Below are positions 25,523 to 32,862 of a DNA stretch of 36,979 nucleotides, in pieces. The DNA comes from Spartobacteria bacterium (GTDB lineage: Bacteria; Verrucomicrobiota; Verrucomicrobiia; Chthoniobacterales; UBA6821): the NCBI GenBank assembly GCA_947466005.1, contig CANIBV010000004.1, positions 1 through 36,979 on the forward strand. The letters are read 5' to 3'. A program made the position numbers and the translations under genes. The first letter of the stretch is position 1. Every line of letters begins with the position of its first letter. The notes below the pieces were generated by a model, which did no database searches, was not told the origin of the DNA, and saw only the letters and a list, made by a program, of their open reading frames with translations.

Positions 25523-25681
25523 TTAGTGAGATTGCACTAGTGACAGCCTTATCGTACGGGAAAGCTGATCTTTGCGTTCCAGGCTTTTGATCTTCCGCTT
25601 GATGTGACTCGGTATCTGATTGATTGACGATTGGATGACACTCTCGCGAAGAGAGTCTCTCCCTTTGATGATGTATGACAT
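25523..25681 (-). CDS. Candidate small basic protein, 52 residues (uncertain)
   Basis: An ATG-to-TAA frame of 53 codons. It begins MSYIIKGRDSLRESVI and has a Lys/Arg-rich middle (HIKRKIKSLERK). No known family is recognised. The codons include ATA, AGA, AGG and CTA, which are rare in the surrounding genes. An AT-rich promoter-like stretch lies just upstream (25690-25755). It could be a real small gene, a fragment of an older gene, or chance. No Shine-Dalgarno is visible. Confidence 0.25.
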   Translation of the reverse strand: MSYIIKGRDSLRESVIQSSINQIPSHIKRKIKSLERKDQLSRTIRLSLVQSH

Positions 25682-25822
25682 GTGCGCATAGTCTCACTTA
25701 TTCACATAACAGCAATGAAAATGTTAACATTCTGTTAATAAATAAAACAAATACTTAGGGGATGCACTTTAACTCCCTCTGCATCTTTCAACTCAGGATG
25801 CATTGCTCGCGCTGAAGATGAA

Positions 25823-25855
25823 TAAAGAACCCCATCGCAAGCAGCTGGGGTCTTC
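25823..25855 (-). terminator. Weak terminator downstream of murA
   Basis: On the minus strand ACCCCA (25851-25846) pairs with TGGGGT (25834-25829) across an 11-base loop, followed by TCTTTATTC. Short stem and mixed T tract. Confidence 0.45.
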
Positions 25856-25866
25856 ACTGATAACGT

Positions 25867-27126
25867 TTATGCCTTCACTCGTTCGATGTGGGCGCCAAGT
25901 CCGTTGAGCTTCTCGTCAATAGCTTCGTAGCCGCGGTCGATGTGGTAGACGCGGCTGATCTCGGTCACTCCATCGGCCGGAAGTGCGGCGAGGACGAGTG
26001 CTGCCGATGCACGAAGATCACTGGCCATAACGGGAGCCCCGCTCAGGCGTTCCACTCCGTGAATCGTGGCGCGGTGATCAGCCAGATCAATGTTGGCACC
26101 CATGCGCTTGAGTTCAGAGACATGCATGAAGCGCTGGGGGAAGACGGTTTCGGTCACTACGCTGGTTCCGTGCATGGTCGCGAGCATCGCGCAGAACTGA
26201 GCCTGCATGTCGGTGGGGAAGCCGGGGTAGGGGTGGGTCTCGAGGTGGAGTGGCTTGCGCGAGCCGTTCGGGGAGATGCTGACCGTGTCACTCGTGTGAG
26301 AGAGGTCGAAACCAGCCGTCTTGAGAGCAGTGATCACGGCCCCCAGATGACTAGGCTCGGTCCTTGTAATGGTAACGCACTTTCCGGCAATGGCACCGGC
26401 TACAAGGAAGGTGCCCGCCTCGATTCGATCCGGGATGACAGTGTGATTGGCTCCATGCAGTTCCTTCACTCCCTCAATCTCGATCCGCTGGGTTCCTGCT
26501 CCGGAGATCTTGGCACCCATGGCGATAAGAAAATTGGCCAGATCGACGACTTCTGGTTCCTCTGCGGCACCCTCGATCAGCGTTGTTCCCTCGGCGAGAA
26601 CGGCTGCCATCATGATATTGCCAGTGCCAAGGACGGTTGGGCCATGGCGTCCGCGAAGATTGATACGGGTCCCCTTGAGTTGCTTTGCTTCAAGCAGGAT
26701 GTCACCTCCCTTGACGGTGACCTTCGCTCCGAGGGCCTCAAAGCCCTTCAGATGGAGATCAATGGGCCGATCGCCAATGACGCAGCCTCCAGGGAGGGAG
26801 ACCTTGGCTGATTTTTCACGGCCTAGAAGAGGGCCCAGAACGCAGACGGAGGCACGCATCTTCCGGACGATCTCGTACGGGGCCTCAGTGATGATCTTTT
26901 CAGCCCGGATCTGGACAACGCCGCTGGCCCTCTCCACCTCACAGCCGAGTTGTCCGAGGATGGTGAGCATGTAGTGGATGTCACTCAGGTCAGGAACCCT
27001 GTCGATGACGCACTTTTCCTTTGTCAGGAGCGTGGCTGCTAGAATGGGAAGGGCAGAGTTCTTGGACCCACTAATGCGAACGTGGCCATCTAGGCTGTGC
27101 CCTCCGTGAACGAGAATCTTATCCAT
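25867..27126 (-). CDS. murA: UDP-N-acetylglucosamine 1-carboxyvinyltransferase
   Basis: First committed step of peptidoglycan synthesis: transfers enolpyruvate from PEP to UDP-GlcNAc. The 419-residue protein starts with ISGSKNSALPILAATLLT (Lys-Asn pair of the active site near residue 22). The catalytic cysteine is in LPGGCVIGDRPIDLH near residue 114, so it is the fosfomycin-sensitive Cys form rather than Asp. The block RIEAGTFLVAGAI near residue 230 and FPTDMQAQFCAM near 300 are typical. It is the last gene of the prfA-prmC-murA run, 17 bases after prmC. Confidence 0.97.
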   Translation of the reverse strand: MDKILVHGGHSLDGHVRISGSKNSALPILAATLLTKEKCVIDRVPDLSDIHYMLTILGQLGCEVERASGVVQIRAEKIITEAPYEIVRKMRASVCVLGPLLGREKSAKVSLPGGCVIGDRPIDLHLKGFEALGAKVTVKGGDILLEAKQLKGTRINLRGRHGPTVLGTGNIMMAAVLAEGTTLIEGAAEEPEVVDLANFLIAMGAKISGAGTQRIEIEGVKELHGANHTVIPDRIEAGTFLVAGAIAGKCVTITRTEPSHLGAVITALKTAGFDLSHTSDTVSISPNGSRKPLHLETHPYPGFPTDMQAQFCAMLATMHGTSVVTETVFPQRFMHVSELKRMGANIDLADHRATIHGVERLSGAPVMASDLRASAALVLAALPADGVTEISRVYHIDRGYEAIDEKLNGLGAHIERVKA

Positions 27127-27143
27127 GATGAGTGTCTGTTACC

Positions 27144-28001
27144 TTATCTGTTGCCTTTCACTGCTTCGATGAAACGCAGGATTCCTTGGTAATCTGGCAA
27201 GGCGATAATGTCGCGATAATTATGCCCGGCGAGGCAGGCAATAACCTGCTCTGATTGGTCGATGCCGATTTCCAGGAGGAGATGCCCCTCTGGGGCGAGG
27301 TGCTCGGCGGCGAGTGGAGCGAGTCGGACGATGAGATCGAGTCCATTGACCCCTCCATCCAGTGCAAGAAGCGGGTCGTGTTGGACCTCCCTACTGAGCC
27401 CCGCAATATCTCCAGATGGGATGTAGGGAAGATTGGAGGTAATGAGATCGAAGGGACCGGTTTCAGAAAATTTCAGGGGGATGAGATCGGCTTCTAGAAA
27501 GGTTATTTTTTCGACATCCAGTAAGACTGCATTTTCCTGGGCGAGTGAAAGGGCCTCAGGGGAGATATCGGTGGCGGTGACCTTGGCCTCCGGGCGCTCC
27601 AGAGTGAGGGTGAGGGGAATGACGCCGGTTCCCGTCCCCACATCGAGAATGTTCGACAGGCTCTTGTAGGTCAGGGCGCGCTCGACGAGTTGCTCTGTCT
27701 CCGGACGGGGTATGAGGGCGCGTGCATCACTCTTGAATGTGCGTCCGAAGAACTCGACTGAGCCGAGCAGATGTTGGAGGGGAAGGCCCGTTCCTCGTCG
27801 GCGCACGAGATCACGCAGTGGCGCACGTTCATTCTCTCCCAGGGGGCGATCAAACTGCAGGTAGAGGTCCATGCGCTTCAATCCCATGACATGGGCGAGC
27901 AGATGCTCGGCGTTGAGCCGCGGCTGCTCGACACCCTGCTTGCTGAGAAACTCGGATGCCCCTTTGAGGACATCCAGCAACGACATCATGGTCGTTGACA
28001 T
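27144..28001 (-). CDS. prmC: Release factor glutamine methyltransferase
   Basis: Methylates the GGQ glutamine of release factors. The 285-residue protein has a helical N-terminal domain, then the SAM-binding loop ILDVGTGTGVIPLTL near residue 118 and the substrate loop SNLPYIPSG near residue 188. Most PrmC proteins have NPPY here; this one has NLPY. It follows prfA by 5 bases, the classic arrangement, so enzyme and substrate are co-expressed. ATG 28001 sits close behind AAGGGG; internal ATG 27989 and 27986 are alternatives. Confidence 0.93.
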   Translation of the reverse strand: MSTTMMSLLDVLKGASEFLSKQGVEQPRLNAEHLLAHVMGLKRMDLYLQFDRPLGENERAPLRDLVRRRGTGLPLQHLLGSVEFFGRTFKSDARALIPRPETEQLVERALTYKSLSNILDVGTGTGVIPLTLTLERPEAKVTATDISPEALSLAQENAVLLDVEKITFLEADLIPLKFSETGPFDLITSNLPYIPSGDIAGLSREVQHDPLLALDGGVNGLDLIVRLAPLAAEHLAPEGHLLLEIGIDQSEQVIACLAGHNYRDIIALPDYQGILRFIEAVKGNR

Positions 28002-28006
28002 ACCCC

Positions 28007-29089
28007 TTATTCCGCAGCGGACTGCTCGAGTCGTTGCTGGGTATCCGCCGCCTCGATCGAGGCGATCAGATCGGCGATATCCCCCTCCATGACGCGGTCG
28101 AGATTGTAGAGCGTCACTCCGATGCGGTGCTCGGTGAGTCGATTCTGAGGGAAGTTATAGGTGCGGATCTTTTCTTCACGACCTCCGGAGCCGATCTGGC
28201 TTTTGCGGTGTGCCGCATACTTCTGGGCCTCCTCTTCGCGCTTCTCCTCAAGGAGGCGTGAACGGAGAATGGTGAGCGCCTTCTCCTTGTTCTTCTGCTG
28301 GCTGCGACCATCCTGACAGCGCACGATCTTGCCCGTGGGGATGTGCATGACCTGAACCGCGGAGTCGGTAGTGTTGACGCCTTGACCGCCCGGTCCGCCT
28401 GCACGGCAGACTTCGATGCGGAGATCCTGGGGGCGCAACTCGATATCGACCTCCTCGGCCTCCGGAAGCACGGCGACGGTTGCCGTGGATGTGTGGATGC
28501 GTCCCTGCGCCTCGGTGGCTGGTACGCGCTGCACGCGGTGGACACCGCTCTCATAGCGGAGGCGGCGGAACACATCGTCTCCGAATATCTGGAAGATTAC
28601 TTCCTTGAATCCACCTGCGTCGTTGGCGCTCGCCTCGATGAGTTCATAGCGAAGACCATTGGCCTCGGCGTAACGCGTGTACATCCGGTAGAGGTCCCCG
28701 GCAAAGATGGCGGCCTCGGATCCGCCTGCGCCGGCACGGATTTCGACAATGGCATCACGGTCATCATCGGGCTGCGGAGGAAGAAGGGAGAGGAGGACCA
28801 CTTGCTCAAGCTTCGGGATCTGGGTGCTGATCTCCTGGATCTCGACCTTTGCCAGTTCGGCCATCTCGGCATCATTTCCGGCAGCCAGTTCCTCGTTTTC
28901 GAGGAGTTGCTTGCGGTAGTTCTCGAGCTGGTCCCAGGTTGAGATCAGTTTCTTGACCCGGGCATGTTCCTTAAGGACTTCACGCGCCTTGTTGGCATCG
29001 TCAAAGAGGGAAGGATCGGCAATGACCTTCTCAAGCTCTTCAAAGCGCTGGCGGCGCTTTGCGATGAGTGGTGTGAAATCAAGGTTCAT
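28007..29089 (-). CDS. prfA: Peptide chain release factor 1
   Basis: Terminates translation at UAA and UAG. The 360-residue protein has the stop-codon recognition region with PAT (in HRVQRVPATEAQGRIHTST near residue 185), which marks RF1 rather than RF2, and the catalytic GGQ in AGGPGGQGVNTTDSAV near residue 235, the target of PrmC. The C-terminal RIGVTLYNLDRVMEGD is standard. The upstream leader has no Shine-Dalgarno. It is followed by prmC and murA. The gap to rpmE (29090-29346) contains two hairpins. Confidence 0.97.
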   Translation of the reverse strand: MNLDFTPLIAKRRQRFEELEKVIADPSLFDDANKAREVLKEHARVKKLISTWDQLENYRKQLLENEELAAGNDAEMAELAKVEIQEISTQIPKLEQVVLLSLLPPQPDDDRDAIVEIRAGAGGSEAAIFAGDLYRMYTRYAEANGLRYELIEASANDAGGFKEVIFQIFGDDVFRRLRYESGVHRVQRVPATEAQGRIHTSTATVAVLPEAEEVDIELRPQDLRIEVCRAGGPGGQGVNTTDSAVQVMHIPTGKIVRCQDGRSQQKNKEKALTILRSRLLEEKREEEAQKYAAHRKSQIGSGGREEKIRTYNFPQNRLTEHRIGVTLYNLDRVMEGDIADLIASIEAADTQQRLEQSAAE

Positions 29090-29213
29090 GGTGTTGTGCC
29101 ATCTTACTGAGATAGCTGGACTTTATGGCGCAGGGTTTTTGGTGAAGGGTGAGGCGGAAGACTGAAGATTATCTTCTGGTCAGCAGAGAGATAACTACGC
29201 TGCTCTACGCCAA

Positions 29214-29240
29214 ATGAACCAGCAATGAAATCTGGTTCAT
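29214..29240. other. Hairpin in rpmE-prfA gap
   Basis: ATGAACCAG (29214-29222), 9-base loop, CTGGTTCAT (29232-29240): a perfect 9-bp stem without a T tract. It may be an operator, a processing site or part of a terminator pair with 29316-29340. Confidence 0.45.
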
Positions 29241-29315
29241 GATGAAAGATGGTATTGGTTCCCGATCAAGGGGATCGGAGAGCCGCTCGGCACCGGCGGA
29301 TTCCGGTACCATTCG

Positions 29316-29340
29316 TCTTCCCGACAAGAGGTCGGGAAGA
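29316..29340. terminator. Hairpin downstream of rpmE
   Basis: TCTTCCCGAC (29316-29325), loop AAGAG, GTCGGGAAGA (29331-29340): a perfect 10-bp stem 6 bases past the rpmE stop on the minus strand. No run of T follows, so termination may be inefficient or factor-aided. Confidence 0.5.
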
Positions 29341-29346
29341 ATGAAG

Positions 29347-29589
29347 CTAGGCCTTCTTGGTCAGCGAAGGCTTCGTTGCGCGGGTGGCGCGAACGTTGCC
29401 GTAGCGACGGGTGAACTTCTCAATACGGCCTGCCGTATCAATGAACTTCTGTTCACCGGTGAAGTAAGGATGGCAGGAAGAGCAGATACCGATCTTGATA
29501 TTCTCGCGAGTCGAGCGGGTCTGGTAGGCAGCACCGCAGGCGCAAATGATCGTGGTGGCGTTATATTCGGGATGAAGACCAGCTTTCAT
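29347..29589 (-). CDS. rpmE: 50S ribosomal protein L31, zinc-binding type
   Basis: An 80-residue protein. The family start MKAGLHPEYN is followed by a CxC pair (Cys16, Cys18) and CSSCHPYFTGEQKF (Cys36, Cys39), the four ligands of the zinc-containing C+ form. The C-terminal tail is basic and extended (RRYGNVRATRATKPSLTKKA). Under zinc shortage such L31 proteins are often replaced by a C- paralogue; none is seen here. The leader between the upstream gene and ATG holds a hairpin (29603-29628). Confidence 0.95.
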   Translation of the reverse strand: MKAGLHPEYNATTIICACGAAYQTRSTRENIKIGICSSCHPYFTGEQKFIDTAGRIEKFTRRYGNVRATRATKPSLTKKA

Positions 29590-29602
29590 AGAGCTAGTTA
29601 CT

Positions 29603-29628
29603 TTGCCTCAAGGAATCCCCTGAGGCAA
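29603..29628. other. Hairpin in rpmE leader
   Basis: TTGCCTCA (29603-29610), 10-base loop, TGAGGCAA (29621-29628). On the minus strand it lies between the end of the upstream gene and the rpmE start, 13 bases before ATG. It could be a weak terminator of the upstream gene or a leader element controlling L31. Confidence 0.45.
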
Positions 29629-29635
29629 TGAAATT

Positions 29636-30730
29636 TCAACCAATTCTCTTTCTCCACTCTTGATAGATCAACGGGGAGATCTCGGAGGGCTTGATCTCGC
29701 TGCGTCCCCCCCAGAAAACATTGGTGTAGAGAAGTGGAATGCCGGCCTCCTGAAGATGCTTGTCCATGGCTGCCTTGTGTTCAAGAAGGCGGGGTTTCTC
29801 GGTCCCGTGGGCCACACCCATGATGTTCACATGATTGAACTCAGGGCCACCCTCACGCCAGTAGCAGTGGGTCATGATGTCATGACGACCGATCTCCGCG
29901 CCCGCCTCCGCCTCGCGTCCTGGAGGGACGGCCCAGTGAAAGAGTCCGTTGAATCTGGTGACGCGGACTCCGGTGGAGGAGGGCTTCACATGCTCGAGGA
30001 AGGTGGAGAACCTTCCGAGTAGCTTGCGATCCAGAAAGGAGCGGGCCACTGAGTGGAATTCGTCCTGAGTGACGCCCGCTGCTTCGGCTCGTTTGATCCA
30101 GGGGAAGGTAGTTATCTCCTCCGGAGTGAACTCACGCTTGAGCTCCAGAAGAACGCGCCACTCCAACTCGGTGAGATGAACGACAGCGGGGCTCATCATG
30201 GTGGCCGGGTTCTCGGAACGGTCTCCCGGTTCGCAGGTCTTGCGACGCACATGACCGACGCCCAGTGCGAAGATCCCCCTTGCAGGCATGAGTCGGAAGG
30301 AATCTGCACCGATCTTCTTTGTCAGGAGATCACAATGCTCGGTCAGGGAGAACCCCGCAGGAACCTTGAGCGTCGTCCAGAGGCGAAAGGCTCCCCCGGG
30401 GATCTTGGCATCGGTCGATCGGATCACGACGTGTCCAGAGAAGGGATCCTCCTTGAAGAGGAATTCGAAGGCAGCATCCAGATTCTCCTCGGGGACACGC
30501 CATGCGACGAGTGCTCCCTCGGCAAGGTTATTGGCGATCAGGGTCTGGCGGACGCGGCGGATGGTGCCCGCTTCCAGCATCGCTCGCACACGTGCCAAGA
30601 CGGTCTCCAACGGCTGCCCCGACTGCTCGGCGATGACGGAGAATGGATCCTCATGGAATCCGGCGATCTTATCCTCGGAAATGGCAAGGATGGCTGCGTT
30701 GACGGGGTCGTTGTGTTCGACGGGAAGCAT
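29636..30730 (-). CDS. Fused Lrp/AsnC-like, siroheme decarboxylase-like (AhbA-AhbB) protein
   Basis: A 364-residue protein with two similar halves. Each has a winged-helix start (near residues 10-60 and 190-245) and an Lrp-type alpha/beta domain. The second half contains RVTRFNGLFHWAVPPG and DIMTHCYWREGGPEFNHVNIM, which resemble the RFN and VSHCY blocks of AhbB/NirG-H. In organisms with the alternative haem route AhbA and AhbB remove two carboxyl groups from siroheme; NirDLGH do the same for haem d1. Here both parts are in one chain. It may instead be a true regulator; the domain similarity is from memory. ATG 30730 is the start; rpmE follows after 46 bases. Confidence 0.6.
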   Translation of the reverse strand: MLPVEHNDPVNAAILAISEDKIAGFHEDPFSVIAEQSGQPLETVLARVRAMLEAGTIRRVRQTLIANNLAEGALVAWRVPEENLDAAFEFLFKEDPFSGHVVIRSTDAKIPGGAFRLWTTLKVPAGFSLTEHCDLLTKKIGADSFRLMPARGIFALGVGHVRRKTCEPGDRSENPATMMSPAVVHLTELEWRVLLELKREFTPEEITTFPWIKRAEAAGVTQDEFHSVARSFLDRKLLGRFSTFLEHVKPSSTGVRVTRFNGLFHWAVPPGREAEAGAEIGRHDIMTHCYWREGGPEFNHVNIMGVAHGTEKPRLLEHKAAMDKHLQEAGIPLLYTNVFWGGRSEIKPSEISPLIYQEWRKRIG

Positions 30731-30855
30731 TGTTGGAAAAGGATGCAGGCTGTTAGGTCAGAGAAAATAAGTTGTTCAGGGCATAGGTAACACATGCCGT
30801 GAGTGATTGGTTATTCGTCTTCACACACTTGAGACAGCGAGAAACCTCTTTAACT

Positions 30856-32319
30856 TTATAGTCCCGGTTGGCCGGGCCGACGCTTATGCCACTCGGTGGA
30901 CTGCTCGTAGGCGTGGCCGATCCGAAGGAGTCGGCTCTCGCCGAAGGGGCGTCCGAGCAGTTGGAGTCCCACCGGGAGATCCACGCCGTCGCGGTTGGAG
31001 AATCCGCACGGGAGGCTCAGCCCGCAGATGCCCGCGAGGTTCGTTGCGATCGTGAAGATGTCGGCCAGGTACATCTTGAGGGGGTCGTCGGTTTTCTCGC
31101 CGAGGCGGAAGGCCGTTTCGGGAGAGGTGGGGGAGACGATGGCGTCGACCTTGGTGAAGGCTTGGTCGAAGTCACGGCGAATGAGGGTCCTAACCTTCTG
31201 GGCACGCAAGTAGTAGGCGTCGTAGTAGCCGCTGCTCAGCACGTAGGTGCCGAGGATGATACGGCGCTTCACCTCGCGTCCGAATCCCTCGGCGCGTGTC
31301 TTCTCGTAGAGCGAGAGCAGGTCCTTGGCCTCGGGTGAGCGTCGTCCATAACGCACGCCGTCAAAGCGGGCCAGATTGGCCGAGGCCTCGGCGGTGGCAA
31401 TGATGTAGTAGACAGCGACGGCATACTCGGTGTGTGGCAGAGAGATCTCAACCGGTTCGGCTCCCAGAGAGACAAGCTGTTTGATTGCGGCGTCCACGGA
31501 GGAACGGACTCCGGGTTCCATGCCATCGACGAAGTATTCTTTCGGCACGCCGATGCGCAGTCCCTTGAGGTCACGGCCGATCTCGGCGGTGAAATCCTCG
31601 TCGGGAAGCTCAAGAGAGGTGGAGTCATGGGGATCCTTTCCGGCCATCGCATTGAGGATGATGCCGCTATCCTCCACGGTGGAGGTAAGGGGGCCGATCT
31701 GGTCGAGCGAGGAGGCGAAGGCGACGAGGCCGTAGCGGGAAACGCGCCCGTAGGTTGGCTTGAGACCCACGCAGCCGCAGAGAGCCGCGGGCTGGCGGAT
31801 GGATCCTCCTGTGTCCGATCCGAGGGTTGCGAGGGCTGTGCCGGCAGCAACTGCAGCTGCAGATCCGCCGCTGGAACCACCGGGGATGCGGTTGAGATCC
31901 CAGGGGTTGTGAGTTGGGTGGAAGGCCGAGTTTTCCGTCGAAGAACCCATGGCGAATTCGTCCATGTTCATCCTTCCGAAGGGGATGGCACCCGAGGCGC
32001 GGAGTCGAGCCACGGCGGTGGCGTCGTAGGGAGCTGTGTAGCCATCCAGGATTCGGGAAGCCGACTGGCATGGTTGACCCTTCACGCTGATGGCATCTTT
32101 AATACCTATCGGGATGCCACCCAGTGGCTTGGAGAGATCTGCGTGTGCAGCCTCCTTCTTAGCTGTCTCGAGATTTCGCTCAATGTAGGCTCCGATTGCC
32201 GGATCAACTGAAGCGATGCGTGCCTCGAGTCCCTCTATCAGTTCGATCGGGGAGAGTTCCTTGGAACGGAGGAGACGACGGGTCGCCGCGATGCTCTGAA
32301 AGGGTGTGAAGGTGGACAT
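30856..32319 (-). CDS. gatA: Glutamyl-tRNA(Gln)/aspartyl-tRNA(Asn) amidotransferase subunit A
   Basis: Glutaminase subunit that makes ammonia for transamidation of misacylated Glu-tRNA(Gln) or Asp-tRNA(Asn). The Ser-cisSer-Lys catalytic triad of the amidase signature family is visible: Lys in [11 protein letters not shown] near residue 80, and the serine pair in [15 protein letters not shown] and [14 protein letters not shown] near residues 155-180. ATG 32319 gives 487 residues; the frame is open 70 codons further upstream, but that stretch lies in an AT-rich gap with repeats and is not family-like. gatC precedes it by 109 bases; gatB is not in the window. Confidence 0.95.
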   Translation of the reverse strand: MSTFTPFQSIAATRRLLRSKELSPIELIEGLEARIASVDPAIGAYIERNLETAKKEAAHADLSKPLGGIPIGIKDAISVKGQPCQSASRILDGYTAPYDATAVARLRASGAIPFGRMNMDEFAMGSSTENSAFHPTHNPWDLNRIPGGSSGGSAAAVAAGTALATLGSDTGGSIRQPAALCGCVGLKPTYGRVSRYGLVAFASSLDQIGPLTSTVEDSGIILNAMAGKDPHDSTSLELPDEDFTAEIGRDLKGLRIGVPKEYFVDGMEPGVRSSVDAAIKQLVSLGAEPVEISLPHTEYAVAVYYIIATAEASANLARFDGVRYGRRSPEAKDLLSLYEKTRAEGFGREVKRRIILGTYVLSSGYYDAYYLRAQKVRTLIRRDFDQAFTKVDAIVSPTSPETAFRLGEKTDDPLKMYLADIFTIATNLAGICGLSLPCGFSNRDGVDLPVGLQLLGRPFGESRLLRIGHAYEQSTEWHKRRPGQPGL

Positions 32320-32335
32320 GGGAAGACGAGAGAGG

Positions 32336-32358
32336 GATGAGACCTGAGACTTGAAACC
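32336..32358. repeat. Repeat phrase shared with 21165-21208
   Basis: GATGAGACCTGA runs into ACCTGAGACTTGAAACC (32342-32358). The 17-base block matches exactly, inverted, 21192-21208. It lies in the gatC-gatA gap, which continues with A-rich CTGAAA words to about 32412. Confidence 0.7.
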
Positions 32359-32428
32359 TGAATATGGGAAAAGAAAAAAACTGAAATCCTGAAAAGCTAA
32401 AAAGCGGAAAATGGTGAGGGAGTTTTGA

Positions 32429-32743
32429 TCAGTCGAGAACCTTGGGGACAACGAAGAGCCCGTTGGCGTTGTGCGGGGCGTTTTCCAGGATCGTCTTCTT
32501 GGGAAGACTCTCCGTGACCGCATCTTCACGGATCACATCGAAGACCGTGATTGCATGGGCGGTCGGTTCGATGCCCGAGATGTCGAGTTTGTTCATCTGT
32601 TCGACGTGATCGAGAATGCGTCCTATCTGAGGGCCGAAGATTGCTGCCTCTTCCGGCGTGATCTCAATTCGCGCAAGACGCGCGAGGTAGGAGACGTCAA
32701 TCGTGTGATGGGGAGTGGACGGTGAAGTGCAAGGGGAGGCCAT
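32429..32743 (-). CDS. gatC: Glutamyl-tRNA(Gln)/aspartyl-tRNA(Asn) amidotransferase subunit C
   Basis: Small belt subunit that wraps GatA and GatB, 104 residues. The family pattern is visible: [17 protein letters not shown], then [20 protein letters not shown] near residue 45 and [10 protein letters not shown], ending in [10 protein letters not shown]. The N-terminal 14 residues (Ser/Pro/Thr-rich) extend beyond usual GatC. A TATAAT box ends 10 bases upstream of ATG 32743, which implies a nearly leaderless message if it is the promoter. Confidence 0.95.
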   Translation of the reverse strand: MASPCTSPSTPHHTIDVSYLARLARIEITPEEAAIFGPQIGRILDHVEQMNKLDISGIEPTAHAITVFDVIREDAVTESLPKKTILENAPHNANGLFVVPKVLD

Positions 32744-32753
32744 GAAAAATGGA

Positions 32754-32759
32754 ATTATA
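32754..32759 (-). promoter_or_regulatory. Candidate -10 box (TATAAT) of gatC
   Basis: TATAAT on the minus strand, 10 bases before the gatC ATG. No good -35 hexamer is found at 16-18 bases upstream. Confidence 0.3.
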
Positions 32760-32862
32760 AAAGCTGAAAGCTGCAGTAACGGATACGAAGTAACGGCCGG
32801 GCAAGCAAAGCTGAAAAGAGCGATTTAAGCCGAACGCTGCCGAGCGCGCTCCTGTTCTGCAC

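Larger units (their letters stand above)
25395..25866. other. 472-base gap, AT-rich in its right part
   Basis: Between convergent fumC and murA. It holds a hairpin ACTCTC-GCGAA-GAGAGT (25640-25656), an AT-rich block around 25700-25755 with the palindrome AATGTTAACATT (25720-25731), a candidate small minus-strand ORF (25523-25681) and a murA terminator (25823-25855). The composition differs from the neighbouring genes, which suggests decayed or acquired DNA. Confidence 0.6.

Noticed and set aside
25497-25697. A 66-codon minus-strand frame in the fumC-murA gap
   Set aside because: It overlaps the 52-residue frame in another phase and looks less protein-like; there is no supporting start signal.
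28007-29089. Possible programmed frameshift in a release factor gene
   Set aside because: Programmed +1 frameshifting belongs to RF2; this gene is RF1 (PAT motif) and reads in a single frame.
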